64,000 nt of DNA from Verrucomicrobiales bacterium (GTDB lineage Bacteria; Verrucomicrobiota; Verrucomicrobiia; Verrucomicrobiales; DEV007): assembly GCA_002698785.1 (NCBI GenBank), contig PAAG01000047.1:558001-622000 (forward strand). The letters are read 5' to 3'. The position numbers and the translations under genes are program-made. Positions 17,909 to 25,948 of this stretch are shown in pieces. How positions within the stretch are numbered: position 1 is the first letter of the stretch; the number at the start of each line of letters is the position of its first letter. The notes under the pieces were generated by a model. That model saw nothing but the letters and a program-made list of their open reading frames with translations. It was not told where the DNA came from and did not search any database.

Positions 17909-18787
17909 TCAGTGCGTCGGAGCTGCGATGGTCGCGTCCACCAATTCGCGACGGCGACGCTCGACGATCCCGGAGGCGATTTCGAGGATCATTTCTTCAA
18001 GAACCAAGCGAAGATGGCTCCCGGCGCGGTAGTCAGCTGGTGCGATGTATTTGATGCGACCGGCAGCCCCCGAGAGCTGGAAGGCTTTGCGAAAGCTGAT
18101 TCGGGATTCATCGTCGGGATTATAGACCGCGATGCTGTTCCCGCCGAAGCGCTTCATCACTGTGAAACAGGGAACGTCGGTCGGGCCATCGCCGAGATAG
18201 ATCATATTCGGAAAAGGGATGGGGCGAAGCTCGTCCGGCATGTGGTCGTTGACGTCCTCATTCGGGCCCAGCATTCCTTTGTTGATGCGGAAGAGGTATT
18301 GGGTCTTCGCGGTATGAGAGATCACACGCTTGGGGAATGAAATGCGTCCCATTTCATCCTCGGCGAATTCGCATCCGAAGACCTCTTTCACGTATGGACG
18401 CAGACGACTTCCATCGATGAGAGGTTTGATGCCGCTCGAAACGATGTAGTGCTCGATCTTTACCCCCATGGCCCGGTGCTCGTCGGTCAGGAGGTTTTCG
18501 AGTTCTTCGAACATGTCGGGCAAGCCTTTGAAGAATTGCAGCCCCTGTCCGAGATCGACCAGTTCTTCGTTGCTGGGACGATCCATTTCGAGGTAGTCGA
18601 GCATCGCCTTCAAATAGGCGAGTTCGCTTTCGTATCCTCCTTCGCTGACGAGGGCTTTGCACCGCTTCCAGAACTCTTTCGCGTTGATCCCGAATCTAGG
18701 GAATAGGACCTCGTCCTGCATGTAAGTGGGACTGAGGGTCTGGTCGTAGTCGTAGACGATTCCAATGATATTTTGAGGTGCGGCCAT
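17909..18787 (-). CDS. HAD superfamily phosphatase-like protein
   Basis: The 292-residue cytoplasmic protein has motif I YDYDQTLSPTYM (DxDxT), a long helical cap (residues ~30-110), motif II IVSSGIKPLIDG, a lysine in FPKRVISHTAKTQ, and motif IV IYLGDGPTDVPCF. The layout resembles phosphoserine phosphatase-like HAD proteins, but the substrate is not evident. The acidic and aromatic composition is normal. It converges on aroD with a 3-nt gap, so neither gene has a separate terminator. Confidence 0.88.
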   Translation of the reverse strand: MAAPQNIIGIVYDYDQTLSPTYMQDEVLFPRFGINAKEFWKRCKALVSEGGYESELAYLKAMLDYLEMDRPSNEELVDLGQGLQFFKGLPDMFEELENLLTDEHRAMGVKIEHYIVSSGIKPLIDGSRLRPYVKEVFGCEFAEDEMGRISFPKRVISHTAKTQYLFRINKGMLGPNEDVNDHMPDELRPIPFPNMIYLGDGPTDVPCFTVMKRFGGNSIAVYNPDDESRISFRKAFQLSGAAGRIKYIAPADYRAGSHLRLVLEEMILEIASGIVERRRRELVDATIAAPTH

Positions 18788-18853
18788 CGAGCCTTCACAA
18801 TACCACCAATCGATGGTCTACGCATCTGTCGATCCTGTCAGAGGAAGGGCTTT

Positions 18854-19750
18854 TTACGACTTCGATTCTACAGCATCGAGGGCGTCGCTGAGCGAAGGGT
18901 GCTTCCATTCAAATTCGAAGGCTTTCAGCAGAACGGGATCTACGCGCTGGCTGTCCAGGAACAGGCTGCTCATGCCGCCGGGAAACCGTTTCAGAACGAA
19001 TTTGGGGACTGGAAAAATCGCTTTTCTATTCAGTTTCTCGGCATAGACAGAGGTGAACTCGCGATTCTTTACCGGCTCGGGTGAAACGGCGTTGACCTTG
19101 CCCTTAATGTCTGGGTTTTCTACGCAAAGGAGGAATATACGAGCCAAGTCCTCGACGTGAATCCACGACATCCACTGCTCGCCGCTGCCGAGCTTTCCTC
19201 CAAGACCTGCGCGAAAAACAGGTCGGAGCTTTTTCAGGAAACCTTCTTTGCCGAACACTATCCCCAGTCTGGGGACGGCAAGCCTGACACCGAGCTTGGA
19301 AACTTTTTCGGCTTCAGCCTCCCAGTCACGGCAAACCTCGGATAGAAAACCAAATCCGACATCCGCGTCCTCATCTAACCATTGATCTTCCCCATCTCCG
19401 TAATATCCAATCGCTGAGGCACAGATAAAGGATTGAGGACGCCGGCTCCGTGGAATTGCCGTAATGGCTTTTACCAGTGCTTCTGTCGATTCGATCCTGC
19501 TGGATCTGATTTTTCTCTTCTTCTCCTTCGTCCACATCCCCACAATGGGTTCACCCGCAAGGTGGAGAATGGAGTCGAGTCCTGATACATCGAGGTTCTC
19601 AAGATCGGAGAAGGAGCGGACCTCTTCGACGCCCTCGATTTCTTTCTCCGGGCTACGGGAAAAGGCAACGACGGTCCAACCACGCTCGGTCGCCTCTGCC
19701 ACTATCGCAGAACCGACAAATCCACTCGCTCCAGTTATTCCGATTTTCAT
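18854..19750 (-). CDS. TIGR01777 family NAD-dependent epimerase/SulA-like protein
   Basis: The 298-residue protein has the extended SDR fold. It starts MKIGITGASGFVGSAIV (NAD(P)-binding), followed by ILHLAGEPIVG, SSRIESTEALV, ICASAIGYYGD and RLGIVFGKEGFL. The C-terminal domain ends FPGGMSSLFLDSQRVDPVLLKAFEFEWKHPSLSDAL, the hallmark of the TIGR01777/YfcH family. The substrate is unknown. ATG 19750 is preferred, because the extra eight upstream codons (MLEDFDLG) are not conserved in the family as I know it. Confidence 0.9.
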   Translation of the reverse strand: MKIGITGASGFVGSAIVAEATERGWTVVAFSRSPEKEIEGVEEVRSFSDLENLDVSGLDSILHLAGEPIVGMWTKEKKRKIRSSRIESTEALVKAITAIPRSRRPQSFICASAIGYYGDGEDQWLDEDADVGFGFLSEVCRDWEAEAEKVSKLGVRLAVPRLGIVFGKEGFLKKLRPVFRAGLGGKLGSGEQWMSWIHVEDLARIFLLCVENPDIKGKVNAVSPEPVKNREFTSVYAEKLNRKAIFPVPKFVLKRFPGGMSSLFLDSQRVDPVLLKAFEFEWKHPSLSDALDAVESKS

Positions 19751-19856
19751 ACCGAGATCAAAATCCTCCAGCATTGGAGAACCTCAATCATCGACGGTAG
19801 GACGAGTCCGTGAAATGCCAAGCGATAACAAGGGAGCAACTTCGATCCGGGAAAGA

Positions 19857-20621
19857 TCAGGCGTTCGCTTCGGCCTTCTGGTTGTCGAGGATTTCGACGA
19901 ATTCTTTCGAGCCGTGTCTCAGGCTGGTGAGTCCGTTGATAGATTCGGACGAAAGACCTGACTCCATCATAATCAGCTCAGCGAACCCAGTGACGGAGCC
20001 AATCATGTTCCGGAAATCATGGCGCAACTCCTTGTCATGCAGTGCGAAATCAGGAACTGTGTTCAGCTTTTTACGAATCTCGACTCCGGCATTTTCGATG
20101 TAACCGAACAATTCCGGACCGTCCTCGCCGTATTCCGAGACACGCGGCTTCAAATCTCGAGTCGTCTTGATGATCTCCCGGGTGAGTTCGCGGAGGCGAT
20201 TCAAGGATGGATCGCGAGAAACAATGTCATCATCACCATCATCGACCTCGTCCTCACCACCAGTCAGACGAGTCTGGATCAAATCAATAACTGGTCGTGC
20301 ACTCTCGTGTGTCGGGAAAACCGATACGAAACCTGCTGTTTTGGCCTTTTCGAAGAGTTGTGCGTTCGCAGTCGATGCCAGCCCGATAAATGGGACATTC
20401 GCCAACGTTCCAATGCCACGAACCGCTTGAACGGCGCTCCAGAGCCCCAGTTCAGCGAGATCGAGATCAACGATCATGATATCGGGAGCATGCTGGCGAC
20501 AAAACTCTACCATTTGAATTGGATTCCACACCACTGCAGTCTGAAATCCCTCTTGTCCGAGGGCTTTTTGGAAACGTTCCCCTGTCTGGCGTTCTCCGGC
20601 TACGATTAAAACCTTGTTCAT
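19857..20621 (-). CDS. Receiver domain plus DHp-like helix protein without ATPase domain
   Basis: The 254-residue protein has an N-terminal receiver (MNKVLIVAGERQTGERF, DIMIVDLDLAELG with the likely phospho-accepting Asp, VPFIGLAS), with the final lysine position degenerate. An acidic linker follows (EDEVDDGDDDIV). About residues 195-225 read LHDKELRHDFRNMIGSVTGFAELI, which closely resembles the H-box helix of histidine-kinase DHp domains. No CA/ATPase domain follows. It may act as a phosphotransfer protein or a dimerising output. Phosphorylation of the His is an inference. Confidence 0.8.
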   Translation of the reverse strand: MNKVLIVAGERQTGERFQKALGQEGFQTAVVWNPIQMVEFCRQHAPDIMIVDLDLAELGLWSAVQAVRGIGTLANVPFIGLASTANAQLFEKAKTAGFVSVFPTHESARPVIDLIQTRLTGGEDEVDDGDDDIVSRDPSLNRLRELTREIIKTTRDLKPRVSEYGEDGPELFGYIENAGVEIRKKLNTVPDFALHDKELRHDFRNMIGSVTGFAELIMMESGLSSESINGLTSLRHGSKEFVEILDNQKAEANA

Positions 20622-20822
20622 TAGGATTATGGAAAATGTTACGACTGCAATAAATAATCAAATTTTCATAAATTTACTGTTTTTGAAGCTTTTTCCAAAT
20701 CTTTTTTTAAAAAAAGCCATCCTTTAAAGAAAGGAAATCCACAAATAGGCGATTGAGCGTATTGCTTTCGGTAGAATCGGTGCGAATTGGTGCACCTCTC
20801 CTTTCAAATAATTGATCAACTT

Positions 20823-21278
20823 ATGAACAAACTGATTCTTTGTCTTGGACTCGCTGCTTTCGTAGGAACATCACTTTCTGCTCGTGCAGAAGACGTTGCG
20901 GAAGTCAAAATCTCAGCAGAAAAGCTCACTCTCTTCTATGACACCAAGGAATTCACGGTGAAGGCCGGACAAAAGGTGAAGCTGACACTGGCGAATCCTG
21001 CTGGCTCTCCCTTCCCTCACAATCTTCTTATCGTTAAGCCCGGCAAGAAAGACGTGGTAGGAATGGCATCGAACACGGCGATGACTGACCCGACATATCT
21101 CACAGAGAAAAACGCCATCCCTGAATCTGAAGACATTCTCCACCACACTACCTTGGTCCAGGCCGGAGAAGAAGACACGATCGAATTTACTGCTCCAGAG
21201 GAACCCGGTGATTACCCTTACCTCTGCACTTACCCAGGACATTGGGCCGTTATGAACGGCGTAATGCACGTTGAGTAA
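20823..21278 (+). CDS. Azurin-like type 1 copper protein
   Basis: The 151-residue secreted cupredoxin has a signal peptide (LILCLGLAAFVGTSLSARA). The copper ligands are visible: His66 in PFPHNLLIV, and Cys135, His140 and Met144 in YLCTYPGHWAVM. The Cys-His-Met spacing (5 and 4) equals that of azurin. It probably transfers electrons in the periplasm. No partner oxidoreductase is adjacent. The start is ATG 20823, since the longer frame from 20787 would spoil the signal peptide. A terminator follows directly. Confidence 0.92.
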   Translation: MNKLILCLGLAAFVGTSLSARAEDVAEVKISAEKLTLFYDTKEFTVKAGQKVKLTLANPAGSPFPHNLLIVKPGKKDVVGMASNTAMTDPTYLTEKNAIPESEDILHHTTLVQAGEEDTIEFTAPEEPGDYPYLCTYPGHWAVMNGVMHVE

Positions 21279-21303
21279 GATTTTCGCTAAAACTTTTCTA
21301 TTC

Positions 21304-21341
21304 AAAACCCCGTCCGGAAGCTCTCTGGATGGGGTTTTTTT
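21304..21341 (+). terminator. Terminator of the azurin-like gene
   Basis: AACCCCGTCCGG and CTGGATGGGGTT pair with one G-T wobble and a short loop, followed by seven T residues. Confidence 0.9.
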
Positions 21342-21378
21342 ATAATTATTGATGAAAGTTATCGACTGTTGACATTTT

Positions 21379-21407
21379 TTGATTTAAATTTTTGTAATTA
21401 TTATAAA
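21379..21407 (+). promoter_or_regulatory. Sigma70-type promoter of the receiver-only gene
   Basis: TTGATT (21379-21384) and TATAAA (21402-21407) are separated by 17 nt in a very AT-rich stretch just after the terminator. The predicted start would be about 20 nt before ATG 21435. Confidence 0.6.
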
Positions 21408-21434
21408 TTCCATGTATTATTCACCCTCTTTTTC

Positions 21435-22070
21435 ATGAAAACGAGGATCCAGATCATCGACGATAATGTTGCGCTTACGACGCTTCTTGCGAAAGCGCTC
21501 TACAAGTTCGGCTACGATCCGGTCGTGGAGAACAATCCACTTCTCGCTATCAACACCGCTCGGCACTACATGCCCGACCTTATCCTGCTCGATGTGATGA
21601 TGCCGGAGAGAGATGGTGGTCGCGTTCTCGCGGATCTTCGTGCCGATTTGTCACTGAGGTTTATACCTGTCATTCTCTTGACCGGTATTGCGCGAGAGGC
21701 TCAAGGATTAGCAGACACAGGTGGCATTAAGAGCCCGATTCTTTCCAAACCGGTGCAGATCAAAGAACTCATCGACTCGATCGAAGAAGAGTTGGCTCCT
21801 CAAAGAGATCTCTCTCCCCTGGAGTCTGGACCTTCGCATTCCGGGGCGCCACAGATTTCGTTTTTCGAACCCACCGAGGGCACCGCTGAGCAACAGGAGA
21901 ACAGCTGGGGCAATCGCAACATAGAGGCGCATTCCTCATTCGAATCTCCGAAAGACGAAGATTTTTCGAGCATCAATCCCTCCGAGTCCGGTTTTAATGA
22001 CAATCAGACAAAGCCGGATTTCTGCTTTCCCTCACCGGATGAAGATACGGATTCTGTGAATCCCTGGTAG
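21435..22070 (+). CDS. Single-domain response regulator with disordered tail
   Basis: The 211-residue product has one receiver domain: RIQIIDDN (acidic pair), LILLDVMMPERDGGR (phospho-accepting Asp), VILLTGI, and LSKPVQIKELI with the conserved Lys. No DNA-binding or enzymatic domain follows. Instead there are ~95 polar residues rich in Ser, Glu, Asn and Pro, ending DTDSVNPW, probably disordered. The start is ATG 21435 (MKTRIQ), consistent with the promoter just upstream. No histidine kinase is nearby. Signal output may be protein-protein interaction. Confidence 0.88.
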   Translation: MKTRIQIIDDNVALTTLLAKALYKFGYDPVVENNPLLAINTARHYMPDLILLDVMMPERDGGRVLADLRADLSLRFIPVILLTGIAREAQGLADTGGIKSPILSKPVQIKELIDSIEEELAPQRDLSPLESGPSHSGAPQISFFEPTEGTAEQQENSWGNRNIEAHSSFESPKDEDFSSINPSESGFNDNQTKPDFCFPSPDEDTDSVNPW

Positions 22071-22091
22071 GTAGAGACGAAGAAGACTGCC

Positions 22092-23279
22092 CTACGCCAG
22101 GCCAAATCGTCTGAATTCGCCAAGGCACCAATCATACTCTGCCACCAATTGCTCAACTACGTCTGTCGATCTCAGATCCTCTGGCAGAACCTCCCAAGTG
22201 TATGTCTCCATCTCGAAATGCCTGCAGATACCGGGCTTTTCGGAGAGAAGGGACAACAGTCCGGTGATGTGATCCCTGGTGTCTGAGAAGCATGACTCGG
22301 GACGAGAGTGAATGGGAATGTGAAAATGCACTCTCCACTCCTCCCCTGCGTTCATTCGATTTTCGTCATACCACTCCACTGCATCGGGCAAGTCACGGAA
22401 TCGGTGCGTGATCTCACTTCCATTCGAAACGATCACCTGGTGGAGATATACCTCGTCATCGAATTTGCTGAGCCTTTCCACCGCCTCATCGGTCGGTTTC
22501 AACCGCAGCGCACTGCTGAGGTGCACTTTGCTGATGCGTATACCGGCGTTTACTAGATTGGAGATCGCTCCGGCAGGTTCTTCATACTCCAATGCCAAAT
22601 GGCAGGTGTCGTAATTGACGCCAATATTTCTCAGGAAACGCTCCTTTTCCTCACTGCTCATTCCTTCGCAGACCCTATCAAAGAAGGAAACTGTCTCGCT
22701 GCTAGTCTCGAAATATCCGAGCGGTTCCGGTTCCAAGCCGAGGTGAATATCCCTCCCTGTTTTTTCCCGGAGTCTCTCGATGTGGTCGCTGCAAGCGATG
22801 AGATTTTTTCTCATGACTGCAAGATCTTGAGATTCGCCCTCCTCCGTTATGAACTCCTTAAATGAGCCCGGCAAGGTGCTGACGCTAATCTCTTCCCCCT
22901 CTGGAGCCATTTCGGCCAGCAAATCGAACAGCAAATTCGTGTAATCAAGCCGCTCCGAGGTTCTCCAATCAGGCACATACACCTGCTCCTTCACACGGCT
23001 CCCATGAAAGGTTCCATACGGGAAGCCATTGATTGTGAAGAGGTATGAGTTGGTTGTTTCGAGCCACTTTTGAAACTGAATCTTTTCCTCAGAACTGGAG
23101 GAGACCTGTAATGCTGCCGAAGAACTCAACCTCAACCCCACTCCGTACGGGCGATCTGAGGAAACACATTTCCTCACCTCATCTGTGTATCGGGAAAGTC
23201 CCTGGAATGTTTCTTCCCAGGTTTCTCCCCTGTGGATATTTGTGCAGTATCCCAGATTGATATCGTTCGCTAACCTCAT
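22092..23279 (-). CDS. eboE: EboE-like TIM-barrel protein (sugar isomerase/epimerase-like)
   Basis: The 395-residue protein begins LGYCTNIHRGETWEETF, the opening I associate with the EboE 'metabolite traffic' family. It has a xylose-isomerase-like TIM barrel: HLGLEPEPLGYFE, IGVNYDTCHLALEYE and VHFHIPIHS, where the Glu, Asp and His residues could bind metal. The ebo genes are linked in some bacteria to transport of complex metabolites such as scytonemin precursors. Here no other ebo gene is adjacent, so the role is unclear. Confidence 0.75.
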   Translation of the reverse strand: MRLANDINLGYCTNIHRGETWEETFQGLSRYTDEVRKCVSSDRPYGVGLRLSSSAALQVSSSSEEKIQFQKWLETTNSYLFTINGFPYGTFHGSRVKEQVYVPDWRTSERLDYTNLLFDLLAEMAPEGEEISVSTLPGSFKEFITEEGESQDLAVMRKNLIACSDHIERLREKTGRDIHLGLEPEPLGYFETSSETVSFFDRVCEGMSSEEKERFLRNIGVNYDTCHLALEYEEPAGAISNLVNAGIRISKVHLSSALRLKPTDEAVERLSKFDDEVYLHQVIVSNGSEITHRFRDLPDAVEWYDENRMNAGEEWRVHFHIPIHSRPESCFSDTRDHITGLLSLLSEKPGICRHFEMETYTWEVLPEDLRSTDVVEQLVAEYDWCLGEFRRFGLA

Positions 23280-23435
23280 GAGGAGGGCACTCTGGGGGCA
23301 ACACAGCCTTGTCGCAATAGCGGTCTCATGGATTCGGTCGCCATGATTTTTATTCTCTTTCGCAAAATTGCGAAAATCTAGACTGGACTATCTTGTTTGA
23401 GACGTAAAAGATCAATCATCCACTTTTCGTCACCT

Positions 23436-24320
23436 ATGAGCATCGGACTTCCCGAAGAAGAAACTCCGTTCACGACACCTGTGTCTCCGGGAAATGCCGG
23501 GATACTTGTTGTTGATGAAGACCCCGCATTTCAACTTGGCTTGAAAACCTTCCTTCGCGAATACGTAGGATTTGAGAGCGTTTTCACCGCACGTAGCGGT
23601 ACGGAAGCTCTCGACATTCTCGAAACGGAGGAATCGATCGATGTGGTGACACTCGATTACCAGATGCCCGGAATGAACGGCATCGAATTTCTTCAAGAAC
23701 TCAGCAGACGTAACCACCGCATGCTGAGCGTCATTATGATCACCGGATATCCTTCCGATGAACTGGAAGCGGAGTTTCAAAGTTATCACTCCGACTATCT
23801 TCTTACCTCGAAGTTCCTGACCAAGCCCGTGGAATTTGACCGGCTCGAGCCAATCATTCTTCATTCGCATGAAGAACTACTCGCAGCGAGAAAGGCGAAG
23901 GAAACACCCCCCATCGAGGATCCTGTCGACGATTCCATTCTGGTCGAAGCCGTTGAGATAGAAGATCCCGAGGACCCTCTGAACGAAGAATTTGCCAAGC
24001 AGTCTCGTAAGCTGGGAGAATTGGAATACGAAGTAAAATCTCTTCGAGGAAAATGGAGAGGAGACTTTGTTTTCCTGCTCTTTATCATCGGACTACTCTG
24101 GGTTGCCGGCCAATTTGGAGCGTTCAACTGGCTTGGCGGCGAGTGGGAAAAGACGAAAGTCGACATTGAGAGCGGAATGAGAGAACGAATCGAATCCCTC
24201 AAGAGTGCGACTGAGGAAACATCTGAAGAAGAGGAAGAAGCGCCCGAGGCCGGAGTCGAACCCAATGCCCCCGAATTGGCACCACCGCCGGTCGATAGTG
24301 GCGTTGGAGAGCCGCTTTGA
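23436..24320 (+). CDS. Receiver-domain protein anchored by a C-terminal transmembrane helix
   Basis: The 294-residue protein has an N-terminal receiver: GILVVDEDPAF, VVTLDYQMPGMNGIEF with the phospho-accepting Asp, VIMITGYP, and FLTKPVEFDRL with the Lys. An acidic linker and a short coiled coil (EFAKQSRKLGELEYEVKSLRGK) follow. Next is one membrane helix (FVFLLFIIGLLWVAGQFGAF) and an acidic/proline-rich tail. A receiver tethered to the membrane by its C-terminal part is unusual. The start is ATG 23436. The next small gene follows within 90 nt in the same direction. Confidence 0.85.
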   Translation: MSIGLPEEETPFTTPVSPGNAGILVVDEDPAFQLGLKTFLREYVGFESVFTARSGTEALDILETEESIDVVTLDYQMPGMNGIEFLQELSRRNHRMLSVIMITGYPSDELEAEFQSYHSDYLLTSKFLTKPVEFDRLEPIILHSHEELLAARKAKETPPIEDPVDDSILVEAVEIEDPEDPLNEEFAKQSRKLGELEYEVKSLRGKWRGDFVFLLFIIGLLWVAGQFGAFNWLGGEWEKTKVDIESGMRERIESLKSATEETSEEEEEAPEAGVEPNAPELAPPPVDSGVGEPL

Positions 24321-24408
24321 CAGTTCGGCGTTACAATCGCCAAGCTGCATTGTAATAGCAGTATTGAGATTGATCGTCGATTGTTGGAGCGTATTCAAAT
24401 TATCGACC

Positions 24409-24834
24409 ATGAACGACGAAACTTACCAACAACCAGAAGAAGAACGAAACTCATCCACAAACGCGGAGTCAGGTTCGTCCTCATCATCAAGCAAAAGCAG
24501 CCGTGAAGCCTTTGAGGGTTTAGGGCAATCGATCCGAGATGCTTTTAAGAGCGGGTCCAGAGACGCTCGAAAAACTGTTGAGGAAGCCCTGCCAAAGGTG
24601 AAGTCTGAGTTTTCCCGAGGAGTCCACGATCTGGCATATGCTGTGGCATACGCGACTTCGTTTGGGGCTGCACTTGTGGACGAAATCACTCCAGACAACG
24701 TCAAAGAGGGATTCCGAGAGGGTTCCCAAGCTGGAAAGCGAGCTGCTGAGGACGTTGTCCGGAATCAGAAAGAGCGCGCTGCACGCGAAGGCACCGATCC
24801 TTCTACTGATGAAGGAGAGCCAGTGATCGTTTGA
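24409..24834 (+). CDS. Hypothetical alanine/charged-rich helical protein
   Basis: I do not recognise this 141-residue protein. It has a Ser/Glu-rich disordered N terminus, then amphipathic helices (REAFEGLGQSIRDAFKSGSRDARKTVEEALPKVK, with AVAYATSFGAALVDEI as the most hydrophobic segment). It resembles small cytoplasmic or membrane-surface proteins found downstream of regulators. The start is ATG 24409, 88 nt after the membrane-anchored receiver gene, with which it may be co-transcribed. The longer open frame upstream overlaps that gene out of frame. Confidence 0.7.
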   Translation: MNDETYQQPEEERNSSTNAESGSSSSSSKSSREAFEGLGQSIRDAFKSGSRDARKTVEEALPKVKSEFSRGVHDLAYAVAYATSFGAALVDEITPDNVKEGFREGSQAGKRAAEDVVRNQKERAAREGTDPSTDEGEPVIV

Positions 24835-24871
24835 TCGCGGGCTTTAGCCGCCCCGTTTCTGCACGGTACTC

Positions 24872-25879
24872 CTATTCCGCGACCGCGAGGTCGCGGACGG
24901 ATACCTCTTCAGAGGACAGTTCTGTCGCATCGACAGGTGGAAAGGTTACCTCGCCCGTGGCAGTCCATTCCACGCCCCTCTTCACCGTCTCCTGGAAACC
25001 GACGTCGGACATAGCCGTGGTGTTGTGCCCGAGAGTCGTGTGGAAGACTCGACCTTTTCCGTAGTCAACGACCATCAGCATTGGCTCGTATTCCCCTGAA
25101 CCGCCCGTTTCTTCATCTGAAAATGCGGCGGCCAAAACTTTGACGTTCAATGCAGGCCCGCGCAAACGGTCGTACAGCTCATCCTCTGCATGCAACCATT
25201 TGGAAGGCAGTCCCTTCGTGATGGGATGCTCTGCATCCTGAATCTCCACAAGAAACTCATGCCGCGCTCCGTGCGATCCGCCTTTTCCCTTGGTGGGATC
25301 TTCTGTCCATGAGTCCCCTCTCAGTCGGAGGTAAGGCCCCGAAAGCTCACTCCGCCCACCCCAGCCGCCAACGGCGATCATCTCGTTGTAGGCGCGCCAT
25401 TCGCTGAACGCATTGTTCGCCGCATGAACGGATACAAGGCCACCTCCGGATTTCACATACTCTTCGAAAGCTGTTCGCACTTCTTCAGGCCACAGCTCTC
25501 CATTGTAGTTTGAAACAACTGCATCGAATTGTGAGAAGTCCGGACGCCATGCATCCCATGCCGCTTTGGATTCTTTTTTTCGAACGGCCTCATTGGCCTC
25601 CCACGCTTTCATCTCTTCGGCGAATTTCTTTTTCCCTTCCTCAGAGGGGTTTTTGCCAAGCCTAGGCGGCCGACTCGGCCCGGGAGGAGTTGTCGTAACT
25701 GAAACGTCAAACCGCCCCGACGATTCGAGGATCGAAACAAGAACTGGAGTCGTCTCCTGCCACGCGTGGTTGTTTTGACCGTCGATTAATAGCACCTCGA
25801 TTTTTTCATCAGCGCCAATTGCTGTGAGAGAAACAAAAACCAGAACAAGCGATAAGAAATGCAGGGGGGCTTTCTTCAT
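24872..25879 (-). CDS. Secreted ThuA-domain protein
   Basis: The 335-residue product has a signal peptide (LHFLSLVLVFVSLTAIGA) and a ThuA (glutamine-amidotransferase-like) fold: IEVLLIDGQNNHAW, DAVVSNYNG, YVKSGGGLVSVHAANNAF, HAEDELYDRLRG and KGRVFHTTLGHN. ThuA-like proteins occur widely in Verrucomicrobiota near sugar oxidoreductases. ThuA of rhizobia takes part in trehalose/disaccharide oxidation. The catalytic mechanism and substrate are not shown here. A GC-rich hairpin is encoded in its last codons. Confidence 0.9.
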   Translation of the reverse strand: MKKAPLHFLSLVLVFVSLTAIGADEKIEVLLIDGQNNHAWQETTPVLVSILESSGRFDVSVTTTPPGPSRPPRLGKNPSEEGKKKFAEEMKAWEANEAVRKKESKAAWDAWRPDFSQFDAVVSNYNGELWPEEVRTAFEEYVKSGGGLVSVHAANNAFSEWRAYNEMIAVGGWGGRSELSGPYLRLRGDSWTEDPTKGKGGSHGARHEFLVEIQDAEHPITKGLPSKWLHAEDELYDRLRGPALNVKVLAAAFSDEETGGSGEYEPMLMVVDYGKGRVFHTTLGHNTTAMSDVGFQETVKRGVEWTATGEVTFPPVDATELSSEEVSVRDLAVAE

Positions 25880-25948
25880 ATTTCGATCCTAGCCTGACGA
25901 AGCTGGAATGGAAGCCCGTAAATGCGCAGAGCAAGAGGCACCGAGCCT

